A stretch of 64,000 nucleotides of DNA, taken from JANRKB01 sp033763695. Its GTDB lineage: Bacteria > Planctomycetota > Phycisphaerae > Phycisphaerales > UBA1924. The notes under the pieces were generated by a model, which did not search any database, was not told where the DNA came from, and worked only from the letters and a program-made list of their open reading frames with translations. A program made the position numbers and the translations under genes. Every line of letters starts with the position of its first letter. Position 1 is the first letter of the stretch. The DNA lies in contig JANRKB010000010.1 in NCBI GenBank assembly GCA_033763695.1, positions 1 through 64,000 of the forward strand, written 5' to 3'. Below, piece by piece: positions 25,359-34,435 of the stretch.

Positions 25359-26651
25359 ATGACTTGTTTGGGCGTTCTGGGCGAGCACGCGACCATCACC
25401 CGCGTTCGGCTTGCCGGCGTGACGATCGCGCACCTCGTCGTCGATTTCCTCTCGTACCTCATCATTCCGCTCATGAGCGTCGTGGAGGGCCGCACGCACC
25501 TCACGCCGTCGCAGGGCGCGATTCTGCTTGCGACCGGTTCGGTCAGCAGCGGCGTCATCCAGCCCATCGTCGCGATCATCGGCGACAAGTATGACACCCG
25601 ATGGATCGGGCCGCTGGGTTTGCTGCTCGCTGCCGTCGCAATGGGGCTGCTCGGCTACGTTGATTCGTTCGCCGGAGTCATGCTCCTTCAGGCGATCGGT
25701 GCGGCGGGTGTGGGGGCGTTTCATCCGCCCGGCGCAGCCCTCATGGGGCATCTCTCCGGGCGGCATCGCGCGCTCGGCGTCGCGATTTTCTACTCCGCAG
25801 GCATGTTCGGCGGCATTCTCGGCAATGTCTCCGGCCCCGTGCTCAACGCCCGCTTCGGTCTTGAGCGGTTCGTGTGGCTGATCCCCGCTGGCGTTGTCTT
25901 TACGGCCATGCTCGCGTGGGTCGGCTGGAGCGTCACACACCTCCATGCACACGCCCGCCACGAGCACAACGCGCTCTCAGTCGAGGAGCGTCGACTCCGC
26001 TGGCGCGGCGTGTGGATGCTCTACCTCGGCAATGTCCTCCGCTTCACCGTCAACATGATGATGGTCAAGATCATCATCCGCTGGACCGAGGTCGAGGCCA
26101 TGCAGCGGGCTGGCGTGAGCGTGCTGGATGAGGTGACCCGGAAGGCCGCGTCGCAGATCAACGGCCCGCTTCAGGGCGCGATGCAGATCGGCATGGGCAT
26201 CACCGGTCTGCTGGTCGGGTTTCTGGTGGCCGACTCGCGTCATCGCCAGATGCTGATCTGGGTGCCCTGCATCGGTGCCGCGGCCATCGGCGCGTTCCCG
26301 TTCGCGGGCGGGCAGACCACCGCGTTCCTGCTGGCTGTCGCGGCGGGCGTCGCCTACGGCGGAATCATGCCCATCACGATTACCCTCGCCCAGCGCCTGC
26401 TGCCACATCGCACGAGTCTCGCCTCGGGTCTGATGATGGGCGGTGCCTGGTCTATTGCTGGCATTGGGCCCACGCTCGCCCAGTGGCTCATGCACGACTT
26501 TGGCATGCTCGTCGCGTGCGAGGTCACGGCCGCGCTTCTGGTGGCATCTGGCGTCCTTGGCCTTTGGGTCCACCCGCCCGCCAACCCGACGCAGCGTGCC
26601 TCCGGCGCTCGGAACGACCTGCTGCGCGTGGCTGAGGAAGCCCGTTCCTAA
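25359..26651 (+). CDS. MFS transporter, Fsr-like
   Basis: Membrane protein of 430 residues with around 12 hydrophobic segments. AIGAAGVGAFHPPGAALMG matches the conserved segment of the fosmidomycin-resistance (Fsr) branch, and DKYDTRWIGPLG fits the loop between helices 2 and 3. A His-rich loop (HLHAHARHEHNAL) follows helix 6 and is unusual. Two long loops with charged residues lie in the middle. ATG 25359 was chosen for the TATAAA box. Substrate unknown; Fsr in other bacteria exports fosmidomycin-like compounds. Confidence 0.8.
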   Translation: MTCLGVLGEHATITRVRLAGVTIAHLVVDFLSYLIIPLMSVVEGRTHLTPSQGAILLATGSVSSGVIQPIVAIIGDKYDTRWIGPLGLLLAAVAMGLLGYVDSFAGVMLLQAIGAAGVGAFHPPGAALMGHLSGRHRALGVAIFYSAGMFGGILGNVSGPVLNARFGLERFVWLIPAGVVFTAMLAWVGWSVTHLHAHARHEHNALSVEERRLRWRGVWMLYLGNVLRFTVNMMMVKIIIRWTEVEAMQRAGVSVLDEVTRKAASQINGPLQGAMQIGMGITGLLVGFLVADSRHRQMLIWVPCIGAAAIGAFPFAGGQTTAFLLAVAAGVAYGGIMPITITLAQRLLPHRTSLASGLMMGGAWSIAGIGPTLAQWLMHDFGMLVACEVTAALLVASGVLGLWVHPPANPTQRASGARNDLLRVAEEARS

Positions 26652-26754
26652 GGCGTGGCCTTGCCAGACCGTGGACTTGTCAGGGGTTACGCGAGCGGTT
26701 TCGTCCAGCTGCCCTTGGAAGATGACCACGGCAACGAGGCGGGGTATACTCTCC

Positions 26755-26760
26755 TCCCCA
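26755..26760 (+). promoter_or_regulatory. -10 box of tRNA-Ile
   Basis: TATACT lies 26 bp upstream of the tRNA. A clear -35 box is not seen. Confidence 0.5.
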
Positions 26761-26786
26761 AGGCGGCCGTCCTGGACGGCTGCGGA

Positions 26787-26860
26787 GGGCTTGTAGCTCA
26801 GTTGGCTAGAGCGCACCGCTGATAACGGTGAGGTCGGCAGTTCGAATCTGCCCAGGCCCA
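26787..26860 (+). tRNA. tRNA-Ile (anticodon GAT)
   Basis: The cloverleaf folds completely: acceptor GGGCTTG with CAGGCCC (one G-T pair), D arm GCTC/GAGC, anticodon stem CACCG/CGGTG with loop CTGATAA (anticodon 26821-26823), variable AGGTC, and T arm GGCAG-TTCGAAT-CTGCC. The discriminator base is A at 26860; CCA is not encoded. The anticodon loop and lack of introns are normal for elongator tRNA-Ile. It is not next to rRNA genes. Confidence 0.97.
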
Positions 26861-26902
26861 TTGAATCTTCCGTCCCGTCAGGGACGGGTGACGCGAGCAT
26901 GG

Positions 26903-26930
26903 CGGGGCGTCCGAGAGGGCGCCCCGTTTT
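26903..26930 (+). terminator. terminator of tRNA-Ile
   Basis: CGGGGCG (26903-26909) pairs with CGCCCCG (26920-26926), followed by TTTT. Confidence 0.75.
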
Positions 26931-26982
26931 CGTTTGTCTCGCGGCCTCCGGATCGCGCCTGTCGCGAACGCCGCGTGGCGGG

Positions 26983-27011
26983 TTTGGGGGCGTGCGCCGG
27001 TCGGGTATGAT
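26983..27011 (+). promoter_or_regulatory. promoter of hpf-EIIA-HPr
   Basis: TTTGGG, 17 bp and TATGAT (27006-27011) form a plausible promoter. A possible leader hairpin follows, CGGATG with CATCCG, before hpf at 27144. The rest of 26861-27143 holds no gene. Confidence 0.45.
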
Positions 27012-27143
27012 GGCTTTTGACGGATGGGTGGATGGATCCTCGCATCCGTGGTCAGGGTTGGATGAGTTGACCCCCTCGTGGGCTGGTTCTTGTGCGTCCC
27101 CGGCCTTGATGCCTGTGGTGACGCGGAAAGGGGCGTTTTTGTG

Positions 27144-27452
27144 ATGCGTATCAACGTGGTGGGCAAGGGAATCGAGATCACCGACGCGATCAAGACGCAC
27201 GCCGAGGGCAAGGCGAGCAAGCTCCCGCGATACTTCGATGGTGTCCAGCAGATCACGCTCACCGTCGCCAAGGAAGACCACCACAAGCACGGCCAGATCG
27301 GCGTTGAACTCGTGGTTGATGTCGAGAAGCATGAAGACTTCGTTTCGCACGCCGCCGGGGAAGATCTCTACCTCGCCATTGATGCCGCGGTGCAGAAGGC
27401 GTCGCGCCAGCTCAGTGACTTCAAAGAGAAGCTCAAGATGGGCAATCGTTGA
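27144..27452 (+). CDS. hpf: ribosome hibernation-promoting factor, short form
   Basis: HPF binds the decoding centre and causes ribosome dimerisation or inactivation in stationary phase. The 102-residue protein has the beta-alpha fold motif MRINVVGKGIEITDAIKTHAEGKASKL and QITLTVAKEDHHKHGQIGVELVV. It is the short form, without the C-terminal dimerisation domain of long HPF. ATG 27144 lies about 11 nt after GAAAGGGG. The end overlaps the next gene's upstream TTG start by 4 bp. The neighbours are PTS proteins, as next to hpf in many bacteria. Confidence 0.92.
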   Translation: MRINVVGKGIEITDAIKTHAEGKASKLPRYFDGVQQITLTVAKEDHHKHGQIGVELVVDVEKHEDFVSHAAGEDLYLAIDAAVQKASRQLSDFKEKLKMGNR

Positions 27453-27520
27453 GCGAAGGGCCGGGGTCTGGGCCTGCGGGCAAGCGGGCGAAGTGGGAAC
27501 GCGAACCGGGAGCTGGTGGC

Positions 27521-28000
27521 GTGGTCAAGCTGAGTGAACTCGTGCCGCAGTCGTCGATCATCACACCTGTCAGCGGGAGCACCCGCGACGAGGTGATCGG
27601 CCAGTTGCTCGACTCCCTGGTCGAGAGCGGCATCGCGCAAAAGAGCGTGCGTGACGAGCTTTACGGCAAGATCATGGAGCGAGAGCGACTCTCGACCACC
27701 GGCTTTGGCAAGGGCGTCGCCGTGCCCCACGTCAAGCACCACAGCATCACCAAGATGGGCGCCGCGATCGGCCTCGCGCCGCGCGGCGTCGACTTCGCGT
27801 CGCTCGACCGCCAGCCCGTGTTCAGCGTCGTGCTGCTGCTCTCGCCCGCCGACCGTCCCGACGACCATTTGCAGGCGATGGAAGCGATCTTCAAGAGCCT
27901 GAGCAAGGACACCTTCCGCCGCTTCCTGCGTCAGGCTGCCAGCGTTCAGGAAGTCCGCGATTTGCTTCTTGAGGCGGATGCACACACACTGGGCGGCTAA
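27521..28000 (+). CDS. ptsN: PTS EIIA component, fructose/nitrogen type (PtsN-like)
   Basis: EIIA domain of the fructose/mannitol/Ntr superfamily, accepting a phosphate from HPr on its active His. The active site is His70 in GFGKGVAVPHVKHH. Length from GTG 27521 is 159 residues, normal for PtsN. An in-frame TTG at 27449 overlapping the hpf stop would add a Pro/Gly/Lys-rich leader and is less likely. No membrane EIIB/EIIC component is present, which fits a regulatory PTS. The downstream HPr is its likely partner. No EI or HPr kinase is in the window. Confidence 0.85.
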   Translation: MVKLSELVPQSSIITPVSGSTRDEVIGQLLDSLVESGIAQKSVRDELYGKIMERERLSTTGFGKGVAVPHVKHHSITKMGAAIGLAPRGVDFASLDRQPVFSVVLLLSPADRPDDHLQAMEAIFKSLSKDTFRRFLRQAASVQEVRDLLLEADAHTLGG

Positions 28001-28064
28001 ACGCGTCGCTGGCAAACGCGACACTCGGCTGAAATCGGATCGGACCTGCGGAATCGGATTGGTG

Positions 28065-28340
28065 ATGGGACAGAGGCAAGAAGTGAACGCGACCGTCGTG
28101 AATCGGCTCGGGCTGCACGCCCGGCCTGCGATGGCGTTCGTTGACCTCGCCGGCACCTTCACTAGCGACATCAAGGTCGCCAAGGACGACACCGAGGTCG
28201 ATGGCAAGAGCATCATGATGATGATGATGCTTGCCGCGGCTCAGGGCGCTGTCCTCAAGATCACCGCCGAGGGTGATGACGCCAGCGATGCCTGCGCCAA
28301 GCTCAAGGCGCTGGTTGAAGGCGGCTTTGACGAAGAGTGA
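28065..28340 (+). CDS. ptsH: phosphocarrier protein HPr
   Basis: HPr passes phosphate from EI to EIIA. The 91-residue protein has the active His18 in NRLGLHARPAMAF and the regulatory Ser49 in DGKSIMMMMMLAAAQG, so HPr-kinase regulation is possible. It lies 64 bp after ptsN, and hpf-ptsN-ptsH probably form one operon. ATG 28065 was chosen; GTG 28062 directly precedes it. An unusual run of five Met follows Ser49-Ile50. Confidence 0.9.
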   Translation: MGQRQEVNATVVNRLGLHARPAMAFVDLAGTFTSDIKVAKDDTEVDGKSIMMMMMLAAAQGAVLKITAEGDDASDACAKLKALVEGGFDEE

Positions 28341-28391
28341 CTTCGACGGCGCGACACGCCACTCCTGATTGACCAACCGAAAACGAAGAAA

Positions 28392-28416
28392 GGACCGCCG
28401 GGGTTGACGGCGGTCC
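28392..28416. terminator. bidirectional terminator between HPr and a chemoreceptor gene
   Basis: GGACCGCC (28392-28399) pairs with GGCGGTCC (28409-28416), in the gap between convergent stops at 28340 and 28489. Confidence 0.7.
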
Positions 28417-28488
28417 TTCTCGGGGTTTGCGTGAGCGGGGTAGCCCACGCGTGGTGGTGGTGCTGGTGACGGGCTCCGCCCGCGTGCT

Positions 28489-30273
28489 TTACAGCTTGAA
28501 CTTGCCGACCAGCGACTGGAGCAGTTCAGCCTGCTGGCTCAGCTGCGTCGCCGCCTGAGCCGCCTGCTGTGCGCCCTGGGTCGATTCGAGGGCCACTGCA
28601 TTGATCTGCTCGATGCTGCGGCTGATCTGCTCGCTAGCCGCGGACTGTTCCTCGGCGGCGGCGGCGATGGATTCGACCATCGTCGCGACGCTCTTAGATG
28701 CACCGACGATCTTGCCGAGTGCGCCGCCCGCGCTGTTGGCGAGCTCGACGCCCTTGGCAACCCGCTTGGAGCCCGACTCGATGCGCTGCACCGCGCCGTC
28801 AGTTTCGGTCTGGATCTCCTTGATGCTGCTGGCCACTTCCTCGGTCGCGGTGGTGGTGCGTTCAGCAAGCTTGCGGACTTCATCGGCGACGACGGCGAAG
28901 CCACGACCGTGCTCGCCGGCCCGGGCGGCTTCGATCGCCGCGTTGAGGGCCAGCAGGTTGGTCTGCTCGGCGATGTCGTTGATGACTTCAATGATCTGGC
29001 CGATCTGCTCGCCCTTCTTGCCCAGACTGGTGACGGCCTCGGCGGAGCGCTTCACGTCGTCGGCGATCTGCGTGATCTCATCGACGGTTTCGCGGACCAC
29101 GCCGCCGCCGGTGTCGGCTTCGGTCTGTGAGTCCTTGGCGGCCTTGGTCGCGTCGGAAGACTTCTTGGCGACTTCGGCGACGCTGGCGGACATTTCCTCG
29201 ACGGCGGCCGACACCTGGCTGGTCTGGGCCTGCTGACGCGAGAGGCCGGCGGACATCTCTTCGCTGCTGGCGGCGATCTGGGTGGCGGCGGCGGCGACTT
29301 CACGCGTGACGCCCGACACCTGGCTGATCAGGCCGTGCAGATTGTTGATGAACGTATCGAACCAGTGGCCAAGCTGACCGATTTCGTCGCCGCGATTGAG
29401 GGCCAGACGCTTGGTGAGGTCGCCGTCGCCGGTGGCGATGTCCTTGAGCATGGCGATGACGCTGCTGAGCGGGCGGCTCAGGAGGCTGCGCAGCAGCCAC
29501 GCGAACCCGCCGCAGGCGACGAGGACGAGCGGAAGGGTGAAGATCAGGCCGTCGCGGAAGAAGCTAGCGACCTGCTGATCCATGTGGGCGAGCGGCATGG
29601 CGACTTCATACGCGCCGTGCATGTCGCCGGGCTTCCAGCCTTCCATCTTGAAGCCGAGCGCGTCGTTGCCGTCGAACTTGCCTTGCGCGTCCTTGGTGTC
29701 GTACTTGGCGGGATCGCCGTGGCACATCATGCACGATTCGTCGAGCTTGATGGCGCGCATGTAGTGAAGGGTGTTGGTGGCGGGGTCGATGCGACCGATG
29801 CTGCTCTCGCCACCGGCGGCGACCTGCTTGGTGAGGTCGGTGAGGAGTTGGCCGCGGAACGAGTTGGGCTCGACGGCGTTCTTCTCGTTGCGGGCGTCGT
29901 AGGCCGGGACTTTGAACTCGATGCCTTCTTCCTTCGCGGCCTTGCCGGCGGCGGTCCAACCTGCGACGACGGGGATGGTGTTGTAGAACTTGGTGTCGCT
30001 GTACTTGCCGCCCTTAGCGACATAGGCAAGGGCTTCATCAAGCAGCGCCTTAGTGTCGAACGCACCCTTGGACTGGAGTTCGGAGGTGTGGTTCTTGGCT
30101 TCGTCGGCGACGGCAGTGAACGCGGCTGCCTTCTCCATCATCGCAGCGCGCGCATCCTCTTTGTAGTGACTCATGAAGACGGCGTAATTGACGCCGACGA
30201 CGGCCACAACAACACCGGCCACAGTTGCGATGATCTTGGTCGTGAGCGACAAGCCCTTCTTGGATTCCGCCAT
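28489..30273 (-). CDS. methyl-accepting chemotaxis protein with periplasmic c-type heme motif (Tll0287-like sensor)
   Basis: Transmembrane chemoreceptor of 594 residues. Layout: membrane segment at 12-33, periplasmic sensor to about 235 with a Tll0287/DUF3365-like pattern (MMEKAAAFTAVADEAKNHTSEL, FKVPAYDARNEKNA), membrane segment at about 237-260, HAMP, then the MA signalling domain. The sensor contains Cys181-x-x-Cys184-His185 (ESCMMCHGD), a c-type heme attachment site expected in this family. The hairpin tip EQTNLLALNAAIEAARAGEHGRGFAVVADEVRKLAERT is intact. I infer redox or gas sensing. Its C-terminal half is nearly identical to the neighbouring receptor. Confidence 0.9.
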   Translation of the reverse strand: MAESKKGLSLTTKIIATVAGVVVAVVGVNYAVFMSHYKEDARAAMMEKAAAFTAVADEAKNHTSELQSKGAFDTKALLDEALAYVAKGGKYSDTKFYNTIPVVAGWTAAGKAAKEEGIEFKVPAYDARNEKNAVEPNSFRGQLLTDLTKQVAAGGESSIGRIDPATNTLHYMRAIKLDESCMMCHGDPAKYDTKDAQGKFDGNDALGFKMEGWKPGDMHGAYEVAMPLAHMDQQVASFFRDGLIFTLPLVLVACGGFAWLLRSLLSRPLSSVIAMLKDIATGDGDLTKRLALNRGDEIGQLGHWFDTFINNLHGLISQVSGVTREVAAAATQIAASSEEMSAGLSRQQAQTSQVSAAVEEMSASVAEVAKKSSDATKAAKDSQTEADTGGGVVRETVDEITQIADDVKRSAEAVTSLGKKGEQIGQIIEVINDIAEQTNLLALNAAIEAARAGEHGRGFAVVADEVRKLAERTTTATEEVASSIKEIQTETDGAVQRIESGSKRVAKGVELANSAGGALGKIVGASKSVATMVESIAAAAEEQSAASEQISRSIEQINAVALESTQGAQQAAQAATQLSQQAELLQSLVGKFKL

Positions 30274-30426
30274 GTCTTCACCCTTTCACTAGGACACACA
30301 TACGCCGCCACCACCGGCGGCTCGGATCGTGAATCGGATGCGCAAGGGTGGAAAATCAATGATTCTGGATAGGTAAGGGTGCTGAATCGGGGGAAAGCCC
30401 CGGGATCCGGATCGACCTGAACGACA

Positions 30427-30454
30427 GCCCCCCCGGACAGGCGTCCGAGGGGGC
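30427..30454 (-). terminator. terminator of the second chemoreceptor gene
   Basis: GCCCCCCCGGAC pairs with GTCCGAGGGGGC (one mismatch) around AGGC, just beyond the stop of the 30488-32428 gene. Confidence 0.6.
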
Positions 30455-30487
30455 CGACGTGGTGGCGAGATGTATGGGCCGGAACTC

Positions 30488-32428
30488 TCAGACCCTGAAC
30501 CGGCCAACGAGCGCTTGAAGACTCTCGGCCTGCTGGCTGAGCTGGCTTGCGGCCTGTGCCGCCTGCTGAGCACCTTGGGTCGACTCGAGCGTGACGGCGT
30601 TGATCTGCTCAACGCTACGGCTGATCTGCTCGCTGGCCGCGGACTGCTCCTCGGCGGCGGCAGCGATCGATTGCACCATCGTCGCGACGTTCTGCGAAGA
30701 GGAGACGATCGCGTTGAGTGCGCCGCCCGCGCTGCTCGCCAGTTCAACGCCCTTGGCAACGCGCTGTGAACCGGCTTCGATCGCCTTCACCGCGCCGTCC
30801 GTCTCGGACTGGATCTCCTTGATGCTGCGGGCCACCTCTTCAGTCGCGGTGGTGGTGCGCTCGGCGAGTTTGCGGACCTCGTCGGCGACGACGGCGAAGC
30901 CGCGGCCGTGCTCGCCAGCGCGAGCCGCCTCAATCGCGGCGTTGAGCGCGAGCAGGTTGGTCTGCTCGGCGATGTCGTTGATGACTTCGATGATCTGGCC
31001 GATCTGCTCGCCCTTCTTGCCCAGGCTCGTGACGGCCTGGCTGGACTTGCTCACGTCGCCAGCGATCGACTGCATTTCCGTCACGGTCTGACGGACCACT
31101 TCGCCGCCTTCCGAGGCGCTGGCTTCGGAATCGCCTGCGGCCTTGGAAGCTTCGCCGGACTTCTTGGCGACTTCGGTGACGCTCGCGACCATTTCCTGCA
31201 CGGCGGCCGAGACCTGGCTGGTCTGGGCCTGCTGGCGCGAGAGGCCGGCGGACATCTGCTCGCTGCTGGCCGCAATCTCGGTGGCGGCAGCCGCCACTTC
31301 GCGGGTCGACTGGCCGACCTGCTTGATGATGTCCTGAATCTTGGCGGCAAACAGGTTGAACCACTTGCCCAGTTCGCCCAGCTCGTCCTTGCGGCTCTCG
31401 TCGACGCGCTGGGTCAGGTCGCCCTCGCCCTCGGCGATGTCCTTGAGACGATCGACCATGGCGCGGATGGGGCGGGTGATGCCGCGGGCGATGACGAAGG
31501 CGGAGCCGATGCCAATGAACATGGCAATGCCGCTGATGGTCATACCGAAGGTGGTGGCTCGCGACAAATTCGCGGCTGCGTCGGTCTGTTGACGATCGCC
31601 AAACTCGCGGAGCTGGGTGCGGGCCTCGCCGAGGCGCTTGCGCATCGCGGGGCCAGTGACGTCGAGGACCTCGGTCTGAAGTTTGACGGCGGCGGCGTTT
31701 GCTTCGTGTGCCGCGGCGAAGTGGGTCTGATACTGCGCGAACGTGTCCTTCACTTTGGTCAGGTTATCGGCGTCAGCGCCCTTCGCGGCCAGCGCTTGTT
31801 CGATCTGCTTGGCTGCGGTGGCAATTGCCTCGGTCGCGGGCGTGGCGTACTTGGTGTCGCCGGTGGTCAGATAACGCACGCCAGCGAGACGCGCGCGGAG
31901 CACGGCGTCGCTGACGTCCGCGACGCGAGAGGCCGCCGCGAAGTCGGTGGACTTGTCGGCAGCGGAGTTCATGGCGACCGCGAGTTCGTCGATCTGACGC
32001 CCGAGCGGGTTCATTTTCTCCGTGAGCGTCGAGTCGCGCAGCAGCGTAGACTGGGCGACCTGCTCAAACGTAGTTTCATACGTTTTGAGAAGCGTTTCAA
32101 GGTCGGCGATCAGAGCCTTGGTGATATCAAGTGTGGAGCCGGCCCGCATTTCGTCCAACGCCTTTTCGGCATCCTTGATCGCCGCTTGCGTCGCTTCGAA
32201 GCGCTGAGTAGTCGGTTCAATGACAAAGTCCTTGACGCGGACGCGCGTGAGCATGACGCGGCCATCGAACTCGGCGGCGAAGGCTCCAGCGTCGGTGACG
32301 GCGCTGAGACCCGACGAGATGTGCTCAGCGACCTTGATAGTCGAGTGGTTGACGTACGCGAGGCCAGCGATCATCACGAGGAGAGAACCGAAACCGAGGC
32401 CGAGTCGACGAGAGATGTTCAGCGTCAT
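30488..32428 (-). CDS. methyl-accepting chemotaxis protein with long helical periplasmic sensor
   Basis: Chemoreceptor of 646 residues. A membrane segment (LGFGSLLVMIAGLAYVNHS) is followed by a periplasmic region of roughly 250 residues that is almost wholly helical, consistent with an HBM-type sensor that binds small organic acids in other bacteria. A second membrane segment (TTFGMTISGIAMFIGIGSAFVIARGI), HAMP (ITRPIRAMVDRLKDIAEGEGDLTQRV) and the MA domain follow. The signalling domain is nearly the same as in the neighbouring receptor, so the sensor domain has been swapped or duplicated. ATG 32428 was chosen; a longer frame from 32602 lacks support. Confidence 0.88.
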   Translation of the reverse strand: MTLNISRRLGLGFGSLLVMIAGLAYVNHSTIKVAEHISSGLSAVTDAGAFAAEFDGRVMLTRVRVKDFVIEPTTQRFEATQAAIKDAEKALDEMRAGSTLDITKALIADLETLLKTYETTFEQVAQSTLLRDSTLTEKMNPLGRQIDELAVAMNSAADKSTDFAAASRVADVSDAVLRARLAGVRYLTTGDTKYATPATEAIATAAKQIEQALAAKGADADNLTKVKDTFAQYQTHFAAAHEANAAAVKLQTEVLDVTGPAMRKRLGEARTQLREFGDRQQTDAAANLSRATTFGMTISGIAMFIGIGSAFVIARGITRPIRAMVDRLKDIAEGEGDLTQRVDESRKDELGELGKWFNLFAAKIQDIIKQVGQSTREVAAAATEIAASSEQMSAGLSRQQAQTSQVSAAVQEMVASVTEVAKKSGEASKAAGDSEASASEGGEVVRQTVTEMQSIAGDVSKSSQAVTSLGKKGEQIGQIIEVINDIAEQTNLLALNAAIEAARAGEHGRGFAVVADEVRKLAERTTTATEEVARSIKEIQSETDGAVKAIEAGSQRVAKGVELASSAGGALNAIVSSSQNVATMVQSIAAAAEEQSAASEQISRSVEQINAVTLESTQGAQQAAQAASQLSQQAESLQALVGRFRV

Positions 32429-32786
32429 GGCGTTTCCCGCAGAAGATGAGCACGCCGACGCAACGAACGCCGTGCCGTACTCGCACGAACGGTCTATCGG
32501 GGCGGACTTGCGTTCTCTGCACGAAAAAAGCAAGTGACGTTTTGCTCCCGAAAGCCGAACCACGGAAAAATCGGGGAGCGTGCATCGCACTGATCGCGCC
32601 AAGAGGCAGACGCCGAAAAATCAGCAGAGTTTGCGTGAGTGCGATGCTCGGATCGCTACGCTCCAAGGGTTGAGAACTGCGATTCGAGACATCTTGCTCC
32701 GTCGGTCGAGAGGTTCGCGCACGGGCGCGGGCCCTTCCGCGCTGCTTGACCGGGCCGCCGTCGATCCGACGGATGAATGCGCGCCG

Positions 32787-34331
32787 ATGCCGAGTCGTAG
32801 ACGAGGCGGCGAAACCGGGGGCATCACGGCCGATGGCCGACTCAAGAGCGGCAAACTCGCGGGTCTTTCGCTCTCCAGCGCGATCGTCGTGCTGTCGTGG
32901 CCCGTGTTTGCCGAGTCCGTCCTCAACTCGCTCGTGGGGCTCACGGACACGATTCTCGCGGCGGGACTGAACGACGGCGGGGCGGCGGCGGATGCCGTGG
33001 CCGCGGCGTCATATGGATTGTGGTTCGTCGGTCTGGTGGTGGCGGCAATCGGCGTTGGTGCAACCGCCCTCGTGAGTCGCGCGACGGGTGCGGGGCGCAA
33101 GGCCGTGTCCGATGCCGCGGTCGGCCAGACGATGCTGCTTGCGCTGACAGTGGGCGTGGTGGTCGGCATCGGCGTTGCGCTGCTCGCGCATCCGATCGCG
33201 ATGCTGCTTCATCTGCCGCCCGCGACGGCCGAGGCGTTCCGCTGGTACATGTGGATCTGCTCCAGCGGCGTCGTGACCAACTCGATTCTCTTCGGTGGCA
33301 TCGCGTGCTCGCGCGGCGCCGGCGACTCGCTCCGCCCGCTGCTCGTGATGATCCTCGTCAACGTCATCAACATGAGCCTCTCGTGGGTGCTCTCGGGCGT
33401 TGATCTCAAGTGGTCGAGCATCAACGGCGGCGTGGTCACCTCGCACGTGCTGCTGCACAACACGCTGGGTTTCAACCTCGGGGTCAAGGGAATCGCGCTG
33501 GGCACAGTCATCGCAGAACTGGTCGGCGCGCTGGTCATGCTCGTGATGCTCTCGCGCGGCTCACCCGGCGTGACGCTACGTGCGCGGCGGATGAAGCCGC
33601 ACTGGCACACGCTGGCACGCCTGTGGCGTGTCGGCTGGCCCAACTTCCTCGAAACCGCGGGCATGTGGGCGGGCAACTTCGCGATCATCATCATGATCGG
33701 CTGGCTCAACGCGACGAGTTCGGGCTTGCTCGGGTCGCACCTGGTCGCGATTCGCATCGAGTCGTTCAGCTATCTGCCCGGATTCGCGTTCGGAGCCGCG
33801 GCTGCGACCTTGGCAGGGCAGTATCTTGGCGCGGGTGCGCCCGAACTTGCCCGGCGCGCGGTGTGGCGCTGCGCGTGGGGTTCGTCGATCTTCATGGGCG
33901 CGATGGGGCTGGTGTTTATCTTCATGCCGCAGACGGTGGTGGGGTTGATCTCGTCGCAGGCCCAGCACCTTGAACAGACGCCGAAGGCGCTGTTCATCAC
34001 CGGCATGATCCAGGTGCCGTTTGCGTTGTCGCTCGTGTTCCGCCAGGCGCTCCGGGCCTCGGGTGATGTCGGGGCGGCAATGTGGATCAGCTGGGTGACG
34101 ACGTACTTGATGCGTCTGCCTCTGGCCTACGCGCTGACGGGCACGCGGATTCCGCTGCCGGGCTGGCTCGGCGGCGGGACCATCGACAACCCGTTCCCCG
34201 ATTCGTGGAGCGACCAGCTCGGCGGGCCGCTGGCGGCGGTGTGGGTCGCGTTGTGCGTCGAACTGGTGATCCGCGCGGCGATGTTCACCGGGCGGTTCAT
34301 GCAGGGCCACTGGGCGCGTCGGCGGGTGTGA
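32787..34331 (+). CDS. MATE-family efflux protein
   Basis: Multidrug/toxin extrusion family protein of 514 residues with 12 membrane segments: VLSWPVFAESVLNSLVGLTDT in the first, the pairs of long helices expected for two six-helix bundles, and SFSYLPGFAFGAAAATLAGQYLG in the second half. It couples Na+ or H+ gradients to drug export in known members. ATG 32787 (MPSRRRGGETGG) is preferred; the ORF runs open from 32580 but the extra N-terminus is unlike MATE. Cargo unknown. Confidence 0.87.
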   Translation: MPSRRRGGETGGITADGRLKSGKLAGLSLSSAIVVLSWPVFAESVLNSLVGLTDTILAAGLNDGGAAADAVAAASYGLWFVGLVVAAIGVGATALVSRATGAGRKAVSDAAVGQTMLLALTVGVVVGIGVALLAHPIAMLLHLPPATAEAFRWYMWICSSGVVTNSILFGGIACSRGAGDSLRPLLVMILVNVINMSLSWVLSGVDLKWSSINGGVVTSHVLLHNTLGFNLGVKGIALGTVIAELVGALVMLVMLSRGSPGVTLRARRMKPHWHTLARLWRVGWPNFLETAGMWAGNFAIIIMIGWLNATSSGLLGSHLVAIRIESFSYLPGFAFGAAAATLAGQYLGAGAPELARRAVWRCAWGSSIFMGAMGLVFIFMPQTVVGLISSQAQHLEQTPKALFITGMIQVPFALSLVFRQALRASGDVGAAMWISWVTTYLMRLPLAYALTGTRIPLPGWLGGGTIDNPFPDSWSDQLGGPLAAVWVALCVELVIRAAMFTGRFMQGHWARRRV

Positions 34332-34423
34332 ATGGCGAGACGGATGTGTCGGGTTCAATGAAGGCACCAAGGCACAAGGCATCGAGGCATGAGGCGGTCG
34401 ACACGATCGGCGGTGCGCCTCGC

Positions 34424-34429
34424 TACGAT
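34424..34429 (+). promoter_or_regulatory. -10-like box of def, probably leaderless
   Basis: TACGAT lies 6 nt before the ATG at 34436. Confidence 0.5.
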
Positions 34430-34435
34430 TCGACC

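Noticed and set aside
30908..32449. A forward open frame of 513 codons rich in Asp, Leu and Gly
   Set aside because: It is antisense to the second chemoreceptor, whose HAMP and signalling motifs are unmistakable.
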